Assembly (NCBI GenBank): GCA_039105265.1
Contig: JAPFFF010000010.1
Location: 1,798,001-1,862,000, forward strand
Direction: 5' to 3'
Length of the DNA: 64,000 nucleotides
DNA from: Tritrichomonas musculus
Lineage: Eukaryota; Parabasalia; Tritrichomonadida; Tritrichomonadidae
Shown here: piece after piece, positions 9,801-19,262 of the stretch
How positions within the stretch are numbered: position 1 is the first letter of the stretch
How the letters are laid out: each line of letters begins with the position of its first letter
Notes under the pieces: model-generated
Databases searched by the model: none
Seen by the model: the letters and a program-made list of their open reading frames with translations, nothing else
What the model was told of the DNA's origin: nothing
Translations under genes and position numbers: made by a program

Positions 9801-12228
9801 ACTTATCGCCATCTGAAGTAGCTGTGAATTTCTCATTAGAAACAGCATGTGAATTTACGTATACTTCGTTATCATAATTGCCTTCAACACCTTTCAAAAA
9901 GTAAGTTTTATCCTTTGGCACTGGTTTTGAATGCTTCACTCTTTCGATGAATTCGAATGTCAAATCAAGTGTCTTTTGAGTCGTCTGAATGTTCGAGTGT
10001 CCAATTCCACTCTGCTGGTAATTGTAGCAGATGACATCGGACCAATGTGAGCATGCATAAATAGGACCATCATCGCTGACTGTTCCATCACCCTTTCCAT
10101 TGAATCCAGATACAGAGTTCGTGTTTTTATTGTAAGTGTAGCCGTTTCCTGTATTAGTGAAATTGTTGAAAATAACAAGGGATGGAACAGGCGGTTCTGG
10201 AAGTGGTGGTTTTCGATATTTATCGGTTAGGTGGAAAATCTTCTCAGCTGTTTCGTCCATCCTTCCTAATTGCTTCAGCAAAGGAGCAGCGAAAGAAGCA
10301 TTCGAGTTATCTCCGTCATTTGGGAAATTCTTAATAACGGTCTTCGATCCATAAACGCCTTCATTTGGCATCATTATATGAAGACCTGGCATTCTTGATG
10401 TCGACTTCTTCATCTCTTGCGTAGAATCGGGGAAAATTCCTCCATAATTGCTGCTAACAAGCCTTCCATAAGTTCCCCAGCCAGCGAATGCAGGAGCATA
10501 AAAAATGACGCCAGCAACGTATTTTTGTGCCCATTCTTTGCTGACATAATCAGTAATGAATATCTCGACAAAGCTTGTGCCTTGACTATGTCCTGTTATG
10601 ACTGATTTCTTTCCTGTTTCGTCGTAATACTTTTCGATGTTTGTCTTCAGTTCTTCATAAATTTCATTGCTCATCAATGGATGAAGCATGTAATTGTAGC
10701 CAACGCCAAAAAGGTCCTTCCTATGAGTGTAGCCTTCTTCGTAAGCTCTTGTGATGATGCCTGTGTAGCTTAGCAAGTGGTTGTAGTCTCCGAAAAGAGA
10801 ACTTTTAAGGTGAATTCCGGGTGCATAAGTGACGCTTTTTTCTGTTTCATCTAGCTCAACACGTGTCAACATTGCGAGGCATTCATCACTAAGCCAAAGT
10901 GAGGAATCTTTATCGTCAACAAAACGATACAAGTTGTTAACAAATGTCGTGTAAAACAGGAAGTTTTTCATGTTAGATGGACACATTGGAGCTTTTTCTG
11001 GGTCAGTGACGGTTGCATACAATGGCGAACCTTGAAAACCTGAACATAAAAAGAGGCCAACTTTAGGATCTTCTCTAATTGGCTTCTCTGTTTCAATGAA
11101 ACTAAAAACTTCTGAAATTGTACGCGAATTTCCAAGAATTGTGTTATGATTCACGCCTCCTTCGTGCAAGTTTTTGCATTTGACTGATTTCCAGTGTCCG
11201 CATGCATATTCGGCACCATCGGAAGTAACTGTGTTGTCACCTGGTGCTCCGTACAGAGAAACTACCTTCTTGTTTTGATGCTGGTAGACGGAGTAGGTGA
11301 CCGTTTGTGTGATTGCGTCATTGTATACAATTAATGAAGGAACTGGCGGCTCTGGAATTGGAGCTTGGAGGAATTTTTCAACATAAGCTTTGAATATTTG
11401 TTCAGATTCATCATCTGCTTTGTTTTGAGATTTTAGGAATTCAAATGCATATGATGCATTATGCTGATCAAAGTCTTTGTACAGGTTGTAAATGACGGTA
11501 CGATGTTTGAATACTTCATAATTTGGCATCATAATGTGAAGGCCTGGCATTTTCATGATGGTCTTCTTCATCTCATCTGAATTTGGTAACGGAGATAATG
11601 TTTGGCTCATTAATTGGGAAAATAAAGGCCATCCTGCAAATGCAGGAGCTATAAATACAACGCTGTCTATGTATTGTTTCACCCATTCTGAAGTGGAATA
11701 ATTTGATAAAAATATCGAGGCAAAACTGGTACCTTGGCTAAATGAAACAATAACAGCTTTTTCTTTCGTATTGGCATAAACTTCTTCGATTTTTGCTTTA
11801 AGTTTGTCGTATACGTCAAAGCTTGTAACAGGATGTAAATAATAATTGTAACCAACACTAAAAAGATTTTGATTGCTGGTATAACCTTTTGCTTTGGCTT
11901 TTGAAATGATACTTTCAAAGGTTGCGGAAAGTTCTGCGGCATCTCCAATTGGAGAACTGTCTGTAACGATTCCTGGTAATTGCTCAACTTTTCCTGTTGA
12001 TTCATTTAAATGAACTCGAAGGAGTTTTGCTGCACATTTTGGGTTGCTATTCAACCAATCTGTGTTTGATGAAGTTGCAGATCTGATAAAAAGTCTATTT
12101 ACTTCTGGACATTCAGGGTAAAGGTCTGGTTGAGTAATTGTAGAATAAATTGGAGACTGGCCAAAGCCAGCTATAAGATATATTGGTTTTAATGATAAAG
12201 CTGAAGCAAATAATGATATAAAGAGCAT
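6847..12228 (-). CDS. type I surface protein: two LCAT-like lipase domains, three discoidin-like domains, Pro/Thr stalk, beta-helix-like region, one TM
   Basis: 1793 residues from the ATG at 12228. A short signal peptide (MLFISLFASALS) leads into LCAT/lysosomal-phospholipase-like domain 1 (about 15-385) and domain 2 (about 388-775). Domain 2 has nucleophile motif GHSQGTS (around 547), an Asp in GKGDGTVSDDG and a His in SGIGHSN. Domain 1 has SFSQGTS (Ser about 164), Asp in PGDNTVTSDG and His in GGVNHNT, so its elbow lacks the usual GH. Three F5/8C-like repeats follow (about 780-945, 953-1120, 1124-1295), each with SNAFD/TNLFD, YW or FW, FPT and IKLEF. Then come a PPTKEPTE stalk (about 1300-1434), a Gly/Asn-rich region like polymorphic outer-membrane beta-helices (1435-1725), a membrane helix (about 1736-1764) and a 27-residue tail. 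Likely roles are host or bacterial lipid hydrolysis and carbohydrate or membrane adhesion at the cell surface; this is inferred from the domains. Confidence 0.85.
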   Translation of the reverse strand: MLFISLFASALSLKPIYLIAGFGQSPIYSTITQPDLYPECPEVNRLFIRSATSSNTDWLNSNPKCAAKLLRVHLNESTGKVEQLPGIVTDSSPIGDAAELSATFESIISKAKAKGYTSNQNLFSVGYNYYLHPVTSFDVYDKLKAKIEEVYANTKEKAVIVSFSQGTSFASIFLSNYSTSEWVKQYIDSVVFIAPAFAGWPLFSQLMSQTLSPLPNSDEMKKTIMKMPGLHIMMPNYEVFKHRTVIYNLYKDFDQHNASYAFEFLKSQNKADDESEQIFKAYVEKFLQAPIPEPPVPSLIVYNDAITQTVTYSVYQHQNKKVVSLYGAPGDNTVTSDGAEYACGHWKSVKCKNLHEGGVNHNTILGNSRTISEVFSFIETEKPIREDPKVGLFLCSGFQGSPLYATVTDPEKAPMCPSNMKNFLFYTTFVNNLYRFVDDKDSSLWLSDECLAMLTRVELDETEKSVTYAPGIHLKSSLFGDYNHLLSYTGIITRAYEEGYTHRKDLFGVGYNYMLHPLMSNEIYEELKTNIEKYYDETGKKSVITGHSQGTSFVEIFITDYVSKEWAQKYVAGVIFYAPAFAGWGTYGRLVSSNYGGIFPDSTQEMKKSTSRMPGLHIMMPNEGVYGSKTVIKNFPNDGDNSNASFAAPLLKQLGRMDETAEKIFHLTDKYRKPPLPEPPVPSLVIFNNFTNTGNGYTYNKNTNSVSGFNGKGDGTVSDDGPIYACSHWSDVICYNYQQSGIGHSNIQTTQKTLDLTFEFIERVKHSKPVPKDKTYFLKGVEGNYDNEVYVNSHAVSNEKFTATSDGDKSSYPLSNAFDNKENTYWIASKSNSDSFMNTITVNFKSTTKLEAILYDTAYITRGESRRFDGFPTRVNVYTATGKDDFQLNSVFIGTPVYPWKRVQFVFPTVVTCDKIKLEFDDVTEQTLADSGQNPISGGIYFMEKFDYDTIPLSPVKGHYANEEYVDSQMIKNDKFTATSDGDKASYPLSNAFDYNNKTYWIADKANDDTFTNSIIVEFKSRTKLEAILYDTAYFTRDEVRTFNGFPTTFTIHTAKDGEEFKASAVFIGNPVYPWSRIQFVFDEIIECDRIKLEFTKVTVQTMVGSSENPVTGNIIFIQPKESIALNKVEGNYANAEYVNSHKISTDSFTYTNNGGSKNNYPITNLFDANEKSFWVSDTENTKEFLNTITVSFNSQTTLEAFLYDTAYSTSGQTRAFQGFPTKLYVYASTGNEGFKLIELFEGNPIYPWTRIQFVFKSPVTCDKIKLEFDGVTTQNLVSPFESYPVSGGLLFIKGVAVTSQPTIPVIVPTDPPTKEPTQVPTEPPTKEPTEPPTKEPTEPPTKEPTEPPTKEPTEPPTKEPTEPPTKEPTEPPTKEPTEPPTKEPTEPPTKEPTEPPTQPPTQPPTEPPTEAPTQVPPTEAPTQAPSNEPVGPVVDSDTCKQGEKHCELEGSQEKQIIVSISHATFTRIVWHKNGGAIHLINAGIRCETVQFSECSSSTGGGGGIFINNDADLQIEITLEDVKFSACQAQYGGALYIFSMSDLVPVMIRHTTFSDNSVTGGPFNGDHFSSGGSAAFIAVKNGIMSDATFSHNRGEGGQLKVCNHFTQRPNDRKNGRLSVRLDNSFLISDCSFETDEESKSALFFVLGEKGSSVEVRKCTFSGTLADDSYYIDGQKISEESPKLFVNSCKFDKTAEKSLNQNEDFMSIDIDHQDFNTEEASSENGGNEQTKKDKGYDKTTLFLLIGGAVGVVLIVVLIVVIVTLAKKRSNPNQAPDEIEMSSRTNDFLLNQSLV
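8051..8266 (-). repeat. 24-bp minisatellite encoding the PPTKEPTE stalk
   Basis: Nine head-to-tail 24-bp units, differing at one or two positions, each encoding eight residues of the form PPTKEPTE on the minus strand. A further diverged unit lies at about 8279-8302. Near-identity of units suggests recent expansion; copy number should vary between strains and set the length of the extracellular stalk. Confidence 0.93.
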
Positions 12229-12231
12229 CAA

Positions 12232-12796
12232 TAAATTAATAAAATCAATAAAGAGAAAAAAAAAATCAATAGTTAAGATTATAAAATATATTAAGATATA
12301 ATGAATTACATTTTTATTTTTATTAATATTTAGAATTATATTTTAATTTAATTTATATATTATGTTTTATAATATGGAATAATTGCAAAATGTTCAAAAT
12401 AAAATAAAAAATAGCAAATTGCATAAGCTTTCAAAAATTGAAAATATGTTTAATAATTTTTTATTTCGATAGATTATTAATTGAATTCTTATATTACAAA
12501 ATTTTATCTTATTAATTTTTTTATCTTTTTATTTTGTTTATATTTTTATATTATTATTAGAAATAAAAAATATATATATTTTGATTTTTATAAATAATTG
12601 CATATTTTATTAATTTTTATAACTAATATTCTGTATTATTTTTATTTGTTATAAAATTGGTATAATTTGCTTATAAATAAATATTCAAAAAGAAAAACCT
12701 CATTTTTGGAAGAAATGAATATGTTTTATTTTCAAGGTATGAAAAAAGCAAAGATATATATTTACCATAGTTTATATTTCTTTTCAAAAGATATAA
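12232..12796. other. AT-rich intergenic spacer upstream of the lipase gene
   Basis: No open frame or repeat recognised. It contains the 5' flank of the lipase gene (minus strand) and the 5' flank of the tRNA (plus strand). No clear TCAYW initiator lies immediately upstream of the lipase ATG. Confidence 0.6.
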
Positions 12797-12878
12797 GGTA
12801 GCTTGGCCGAGTGGTCTAAGGCGATGGATTCAAGTCCCATTACCGAAAGGTGCCTGGGTTCGAACCCCAGAGCTACCA
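12797..12878 (+). tRNA. tRNA-Leu (anticodon CAA)
   Basis: An 82-nt cloverleaf with acceptor strands GGTAGCT and AGCTACC and discriminator A. The D-arm contains the A-box-like TGGCCGAGTGG. The anticodon loop is TTCAAGT (anticodon CAA). The variable arm is long (ACC-GAAA-GGT), as required of class II Leu tRNAs. The T-arm is CTGGG-TTCGAAC-CCCAG, which also serves as the B box. No intron. The anticodon stem has one A-C mismatch next to the loop, probably tolerated. The 3' CCA is not encoded. Confidence 0.96.
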
Positions 12879-12884
12879 TTTTTT
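12879..12884 (+). terminator. Pol III terminator of tRNA-Leu
   Basis: A run of six T directly follows the discriminator base of the tRNA, the usual RNA polymerase III stop. Confidence 0.75.
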
Positions 12885-13792
12885 GTAAAAAAAAACTTCC
12901 GTTGCAAAATGATTTTTTATCAATACAAAGAAGTTTTTTATTTTTAAAAATGCTAGAATATGTCCTACAACCATTTTGCAACATTATTTTATAGTGATTT
13001 TAGAAAAATTTGAACAAATTCATAAAAAAAAATTTTTATTGAATTTTGATGGAATTAAAAGATTAATTTAAAGTTATATTGATTTTAAATCACGGGGAAA
13101 ACTTACTCTATCAAATTATTATTAGTAAATTTGTAAATGATATTATTTATGCATGCATAATTATTCATTCATAAAAGTATCTTGCTGTAATATCTGTTAA
13201 TTAATATAAAATTGCAGGCCAACAATATTTAAAATGATATTGTACCTTCGTCTTTAAAAAGAATATGTTTCAGTAAAGACATTGACAAAGAAAGAAATTA
13301 ACTTTGAAGGAGTTATATCATTAGTTCAAAGAGTAAAATTTGAACTACAATACGTCGTGTAAAAGATATCTTTGCATCAAATAAATTGCTTTTCTATTCG
13401 ATGCCATGAGTATTATTGCTAAAACCTGCTTGAAATATTGTAATAATGAAATATTTTAAATAAAAGTCGGTGATAGCAAAAGTCAATTAAGACATATGTC
13501 ATTAATCAATTTATATTTTTTATCATAGCATTTAATTTTAGTTAGGATAAGAATTTTTGATATTTCTGTGCATGAACATAGTTTAAGGTTGTACATATTT
13601 GAGCATTTTATGTTCAAATAGTTTTTATTTCATAAATTCAAATATCATTATGAATTTTTTGAAAGCATTATGAATTTTTATTGAAAAATGAAAATTTTTA
13701 ATTTCATAAATATACTTGAATATAAATTTAAAATTAGATTAAATTAATAAATAACAAACAATTTATATAATAATATACTATAAATAAAACAA
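12885..13792. other. AT-rich intergenic spacer
   Basis: No supported gene, no repeat with defined ends. Probably holds the 3' flank of the minus-strand coiled-coil gene to the right. Confidence 0.55.
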
Positions 13793-15280
13793 TTACATTT
13801 CAATAAATCCGTTTTTTAAAAGAGTAATTGAACCCTCAATATGGCTTAGCACATTGGTAATGCCTTCATGGAAATTTGATGAACTTGAACTATTAATTAT
13901 GTTTTCTTCTCGAATAATTAATCTTTTGTTTTCTGAGTATTTAGAATATAGTCTTTTGATCTTATTTTTCATTTTTTCCTCTTTTAATTTTAGTCTATTT
14001 TTTGTGGATTTTAACTGAGAATTGAGCGTTGAAATATCATTCAGTAAAATCTGTTTTTCATTTTGCAATTTAATTACTTGTTCATTTAGCTCATTGACAG
14101 CATTGTTTGTGTCATTTTGAGGCAATATATCTTCTTCTTCGTATGTTTCTTCCTCTTCTTCTTCAAGTGCAATAAGAAAATTTTCATTTACGAGAAAATC
14201 GCGTGAATCATCGTTTTTTTCATCCTGATTTGAAAAAGATAACGAATTTTTTTCTTCGTTTAATTGGTCAATGCTTTTTATAAGTTCATCATATTTAGTT
14301 GCTGCTTCATCAATTTTATCCTTAATTTCAACGATTTCTTTATCGAGAGAATCTAATGATTGTTGGTACGTGGCTTGATTTGCTAGTAATTGCGCTTTAT
14401 GGGATGATTCATCTTGTTCAGATTCTATTTCGAGAGTTTTCAGCTTTCTTCTAACATATTCCACATCATTTGACTTCTTTTTTAAATCCATTTCCAGCTC
14501 TTCATAAGCTTTTTGAAGATGATTAACATCAGCTTTAAGTATCTGTAATCCTACTGTTGACAGTTTGCATTGCAATTTTGTCAATTTAGCAACACTATTT
14601 GCCGCATCGATTTGTGTGGGACTTAGTTGTTCTGGGCAAGAAATGGTAACTAATTCATTTCGCATTTTATTCAGGCGTCTAACATCGTCCCCATATTGTT
14701 CTCTTGATGGTGTTTGTTGTTTTTGATCGAGGCATTGAATTGGTGGGCATTTCATTTGGTATTCAGAAAAATCAAATAAATCGGCTATCGCGTTTGATTC
14801 ATCGCATACATATTTTCTTTGTTTTTCTTCTTCTTTTAATTTATGGTCAAAAACTGTAACAAATGCTTTCGCAGCTGACGCGCTTTGTATCTGATCAAAT
14901 AGTTCTTTCAGTAAATTTTGAAGTTGAATTGAATTATTTTTGGAAGATTCTTCTTTTGTTTCTGCTTGTAAAAATGTCATTTCTCCTTCAGATACTTTAT
15001 CTTTTTTTATTTGTTTTAATTCAGATTTTAATTGTTTGTATTTAAGTCGTAATGAAGCTATATCGTTCTTAAGTTTCTCTTTTCTTCGTAAAATATTGAT
15101 ATGGTCTTCTTTTGAGTATAAGCTTGGGGTAGAGTAATAATAATAATAATCGCTTGAATTATAAGATAATCTTTGAACTGTCGTAGGTGTTGATGCACTA
15201 TAATATTCATTTGTTTTCGGACTTGAATACTGAGGATATTGCGATGAAGGAGTTGTATAAGGATCAGTAGAATAATTCAT
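13793..15280 (-). CDS. coiled-coil protein of unknown function
   Basis: 495 residues. The first 50 are Tyr/Ser/Pro-rich and low in complexity (SSQYPQYSSPKTNEYYS). From about 65 to the end the protein is almost all charged heptad-like sequence, with coiled-coil blocks at about 65-110, 200-345 and 390-460, and an acidic insert near 370 (EEEEEETYEEED). A central segment (about 175-240) containing KCPPIQCLDQKQQTPSREQ is less helical and may be a distinct fold. There is no signal peptide, membrane helix or enzyme motif. Such proteins in flagellates are often cytoskeletal or mastigont components, but nothing here proves that. The ATG at 15280 is preceded by TTTTCAAG, a weak initiator-like site. Confidence 0.75.
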   Translation of the reverse strand: MNYSTDPYTTPSSQYPQYSSPKTNEYYSASTPTTVQRLSYNSSDYYYYYSTPSLYSKEDHINILRRKEKLKNDIASLRLKYKQLKSELKQIKKDKVSEGEMTFLQAETKEESSKNNSIQLQNLLKELFDQIQSASAAKAFVTVFDHKLKEEEKQRKYVCDESNAIADLFDFSEYQMKCPPIQCLDQKQQTPSREQYGDDVRRLNKMRNELVTISCPEQLSPTQIDAANSVAKLTKLQCKLSTVGLQILKADVNHLQKAYEELEMDLKKKSNDVEYVRRKLKTLEIESEQDESSHKAQLLANQATYQQSLDSLDKEIVEIKDKIDEAATKYDELIKSIDQLNEEKNSLSFSNQDEKNDDSRDFLVNENFLIALEEEEEETYEEEDILPQNDTNNAVNELNEQVIKLQNEKQILLNDISTLNSQLKSTKNRLKLKEEKMKNKIKRLYSKYSENKRLIIREENIINSSSSSNFHEGITNVLSHIEGSITLLKNGFIEM

Positions 15281-15654
15281 TTAAAAACTTGAAAATTTTG
15301 CAAATTACGTTTAGATTTTATATATAAAGTATTCAATTTTTTTATAATTTCATTTATGATTAACGGTCATAGTTAACGTGCATATTTGTCTATAAAAAAA
15401 AGCCAAATTGTAATCCATGTTTGCTGCAAATAATTTTCTTTTACGCATGAAGAGTTTTGGCAAAAAAAGTTCTAAATTATAATAATTCATGTGTCAGGAA
15501 GAATTAACGACGGATGAACCAAGCTGGATTGAGTATTAGATTTTCAAAAGCAGTGTGAGAACTACTGCAGTGATTTTCAAAAGCCAAAAGAAAAGTTAAC
15601 AATTGAACAAAAAAATATAGAGTGACGTTTTGTTAAAATCTTTTAAAAAGTGAA
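15281..15654. other. AT-rich spacer
   Basis: No gene recognised; lies between the coiled-coil gene start and the 3' end of the transposase remnant. Confidence 0.5.
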
Positions 15655-16759
15655 ATTTATTTATTTCCTTGGTCTTTTTCGGATGAATTGATACCAGCGC
15701 ATGAGCCATTTAGTAAAAAAAATATTGTTCGATCGTAATCATGAAATATTCCAGCTGCCTCGAATGTGGCATTAATGTTGCGAGGCATATATGCCTCGAT
15801 CACCTTTTTCAATTTAATAGCTTGAGGGGAAATTTATATGTAATCATTTTTATTGATAATATCTTTTGAATTGAAAAAATGACAAGGTCTAGAGGTTGTA
15901 GTAAATGACTTGAGTTTGGAACAATGAAAATAACTGTTATTCTTTTATCCTATAAATAATAATTCTGAATTGATTTAGCATGACAAGAAAGGCAATCTAG
16001 TATTAAAAATGCATTACCATGATATCCTGTTCTTTGATTCTCTTCTTACAAGACTTTTTCTACATGAGGGAAAATATCTCCTCAAACCAAAATTTAATGA
16101 TTTCTGCATTTGTAAAGTCTTGGCTTTTAATTATAACCGTATCTAATTTTAATTTTTTAAAATTCTTGAATCAACTGTTTTTCTTGTTATTATCATTAAC
16201 GGTTTTAGAAAAATGCTGAAATGCAGTGCAACAACGTTGATCTCTTGCTTCTTCTTACATGGATTTTTATTTTTATTTGTTTATTCTTTAGGTACAAGGA
16301 TATGATAAGTATGAGTGTCTATATAATCATCTCCAGCTTTATCCATGTTAAAAACGAGCGAAACCAGAGAATTATTAATTTTAGAGCCAGATTTGTATAA
16401 TAATTTTCAATTGAAAATAGATTTGAATCCGTTTTGAGCCATTATCAAATAAGCCCTTTACTATATAAATCAGCATTTATATTTCTTGTGGATTAAATGC
16501 ATTTGACCTTCCTGGCGATCTTTGCTCAATTAGTAATGTTATTTGTTTCTCAAAACTTTTATTGTCACCATTGAACAACTCCGTAGCTTTGTACTTTGAC
16601 CAACCATAAAAAATGGTCCTGTTCCCTGCATGTCTTAAATTTCTGATATACATCAGATTCCAATACTACTGATAAAATTTTCTTATCAAAAAAATATGTG
16701 ATACAGTCTGTAAATATTTGTCGTATAGGTAATCTTTCAGGTACTTTAAATGTACTCAT
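15655..16759 (-). pseudogene. decayed pogo/Tigger-type (DDE_1) transposase
   Basis: Minus-strand reading in shifting frames recovers the order of a pogo-type transposase. A start region MSTFKVPERLPIRQ lies at the 5' end. An N-terminal stretch FYGWSKYKATELFNGDNKSF and QRSPGRSNAFNPQE follows. The first catalytic Asp context is VFNMDKAGDDYIDTHTYHIL (about 16320). Later come pieces like the SSHxLQPLD block, and the C-terminal KVIEAYMPRNINATFEAAGI (near 15790). Several stops and frame changes interrupt it, so it cannot encode a protein. Its start lies only 107 bp from a TA-flanked MITE, whose target choice suits the same superfamily, but no shared termini were demonstrated. Confidence 0.72.
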
Positions 16760-16866
16760 TCACAAAAGATAAAAAGAAATAAAAAAAAACATTCATTACT
16801 CAATTTATATTTCAAAATTAATGAATTCTTCACAAATTGAAGTCAGAATTTAATAAAGTATCCATA

Positions 16867-17341
16867 GACTTGTTATTCTCCGATTCTCGAGATCGATAAT
16901 TGATTGACTTTTTGATATCGATACATAAATATGCACAGATTCCCGAGATCGATTTCAGAGATCGAGAATTTTTTTTCTCAGCTTTTGATATCAGAATTTT
17001 CAATTAAACTTTTTGATAAATATATGATCGTATTTTAATCTCAAATATTTCATAAAAAAAGAATGTATTTTTTGATTTTAATCTTAAAATAAACATCAAT
17101 ACATTATATTATATATTTTTAAATATTATTAAATCACAAATAAAAATTATAAAAAAAGATAAATCTGTTTTAGATCTCGAGATCTCGGTAATTGAGATCA
17201 AGTTTACAATTACATTCATATCACATATCATATCTGATATCTTGATGATCAATAATCTCGATATCAGATTTTAAAACTGATAATCGAGTATCAGATGCAA
17301 AAAAGTGACGTTTTTGATATCGATTCTCAAAATAACAAGTC
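16867..17341 (-). mobile_element. TA-flanked 475-bp MITE, copy 1
   Basis: A non-coding element with inverted ends beginning GACTTGTTATT and flanked by TA on both sides (16865-16866, 17342-17343). It is rich in GATATC/ATCGAT-type short palindromes (for example TCTCGAGATCGATAA). Nearly identical to the copies at 25873 and 28061 but in the opposite orientation. Size, ends and TA target fit a Tc1/mariner/pogo-mobilised MITE. Confidence 0.93.
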
Positions 17342-17909
17342 TAAGTATCCAAAAATAATGATAATGATTTATTTTGATTTTAAATTTACCTATATAAATA
17401 TTTTTTCTTTTGCAAACTATACAATTATCATACTGTAAACCATACAAAAAAGAACTGAGTTTTGATTCATCTCAATTTTTTATTTTTAATAGAAAATATA
17501 TGCTTATAAATTGATGGATCTTGCTAACACCCTTGAATGAATATAATTATATCTTACCAACTTGGAGGACAACTGTATGGATCAAGTCCTTTTTTAAACG
17601 CAAATTTTGAATTAATACAAAATTGAAAAGAAAAATGACCAATCAAATAAATTGTGGGTAAATGAAAAAGTCATCAAAAATTGTGAGAAAAATTTCTGAA
17701 CATGCTTTTGTGTTTAAGTTTATAAAATTTAATTTATAATTTTGAATCCGACTTTATAATTTTCAGAAATTTCAAAATACTTTGAAATTTTCAAGTACGG
17801 TGATTTTTTTATTTATTGAAAATTCAGAATTCTTTCAAAAAGTTTTATCCAGATATTTGATTTGAAGAAATTCATAAAATAAAATAATTTTATTCACACT
17901 TTTCTAGAA
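17342..17909. other. AT-rich spacer with initiator of the downstream hydrolase
   Basis: No gene. A TCACAC initiator lies at 17894-17899; nothing else recognised. Confidence 0.5.
17894..17899 (+). promoter_or_regulatory. initiator-like element (TCACAC) of the hydrolase gene
   Basis: Matches the trichomonad initiator TCA+1Y(T/A), 10 bp before the ATG. Such elements set the transcription start in this lineage and leave very short 5' leaders. Confidence 0.6.
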
Positions 17910-19262
17910 ATGAAGAATCAACTACTGCCAAATGAAAAAAGAATTGAAGAATCAAGTTTAATTGATAGTGCTGACCAAATCACTCAAGTTCAAAAAAAAT
18001 GTAATTTCAGAAAAATTATTGGTATCATAATAATAATTGTAGGAATTGTATTTGGTTTTTATATATCATCTCTTGCAATGTTTGGAATGTCAAGTGTATC
18101 TAAAAATCGATTCTTAGGTTTTTTCTTTCAATTAGTAATATCATTTCTAACAGTCTTTGGATTAACGTTAATTGGCATGATCATAGCTCCTTTTTACAAA
18201 ACAAACAAAAAGAAACAAATAATTATTTCAGCAATAATATTTTTCATAAGTTATATAATTTCACTAACACTTTACTTATTGATGTTTTATTTGCCAGTAG
18301 GACAAATGACAGAATTCAAAAGAATTCCATCAGGTTTTTGGGAACTTTCGACAGGTTCCAAAATTGCATATTATGAATACGGAAATAATTCTGATAATAA
18401 ATATCCAATTATTTGCGTGCATGGCGGACCAGGATCGCCAGCAAACAGTAAAGATGAATTTATTGAACCTTTAACAATGATGGGATATCGAGTATATCAA
18501 TACGATCAAGTCGGATGTGGCAAATCATCACGATTAGATAACTGCAATCAATACACGTTATCAAGACATGTGGAAGACCTAGAAGGAATACGAAAATCCA
18601 TTGGAACAGAAAAGATCAACATTATTTGCCATTCATTCGGTGGTACATTGTCGTCTAATTACATCGCCCGATATCCAAATCGTGTGGACAATTGTTTCTT
18701 CATCTCGCCTGGAATGATGTGGGCAGGAGACAAAACAGTCAGCAGCATCAATGAGAATGGAACAAAAGATGAAATAAAATCATTCTTAAAGAATCCACGT
18801 TATCTTTTCGCTCAAGCCATATCAATGATATTTCCTCCGAATGGACTGCTCGTGTTGATGGACGAAGAAGACTTGGATAATTTGTTCATGAAGTTCCATG
18901 ACGATTTAAATATGATGCCAGGTTCTGGAGAATTTTATAATAGTAAAGGCGCTGGATACGGATTCTGGGCAAATGTGATGACTGGAAGAAGCATGGTGAA
19001 GTCACCTTCTCCTTACAAAAATCTGACAAAATTTAATGGAAGGTCACTCGTTGTTAAAGGCCAATACGATTATGTTAGTTTTCGAGCTACTTTACAGTAC
19101 CGTGATCATATTCCCAATTCAACATTAATTACAATTGATGGAATGGGTCATGCTGTGGGATCTGATCAGATTGATGAGGTTTTTTCAAATATTAAAATGT
19201 TTTTATTAAATGGAACAACAGTAAATACACCATACTATGGTAATGATTCTCCGTGGAATTAA
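17910..19262 (+). CDS. membrane-anchored prolyl iminopeptidase-like alpha/beta hydrolase (family S33)
   Basis: 450 residues. The N-terminal cytosolic tail (1-33) is followed by three hydrophobic segments (about 36-57, 69-95, 103-130), then the catalytic domain. It shows the prolyl-aminopeptidase signature: oxyanion motif HGGPG (171-175), YDQVGCGKSS (198-207) and nucleophile elbow CHSFGG (Ser 242). The likely catalytic Asp is in KGQYDYVSF and the His in GMGHAVG near the C-terminus. S33 enzymes release N-terminal proline or short-chain acyl/amide groups; the exact substrate is unknown. Membrane segments ahead of the hydrolase domain suggest an ecto- or vesicle-facing enzyme. The stop codon is directly followed by TAAATAAA-like sequence that could serve as the UAAA polyadenylation signal. 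Confidence 0.88.
   Translation: MKNQLLPNEKRIEESSLIDSADQITQVQKKCNFRKIIGIIIIIVGIVFGFYISSLAMFGMSSVSKNRFLGFFFQLVISFLTVFGLTLIGMIIAPFYKTNKKKQIIISAIIFFISYIISLTLYLLMFYLPVGQMTEFKRIPSGFWELSTGSKIAYYEYGNNSDNKYPIICVHGGPGSPANSKDEFIEPLTMMGYRVYQYDQVGCGKSSRLDNCNQYTLSRHVEDLEGIRKSIGTEKINIICHSFGGTLSSNYIARYPNRVDNCFFISPGMMWAGDKTVSSINENGTKDEIKSFLKNPRYLFAQAISMIFPPNGLLVLMDEEDLDNLFMKFHDDLNMMPGSGEFYNSKGAGYGFWANVMTGRSMVKSPSPYKNLTKFNGRSLVVKGQYDYVSFRATLQYRDHIPNSTLITIDGMGHAVGSDQIDEVFSNIKMFLLNGTTVNTPYYGNDSPWN

Noticed and set aside
12784-12994. Short frames on both strands across the tRNA
   Set aside because: They read through tRNA-Leu and flanking A/T sequence; the RNA gene explains the conservation.
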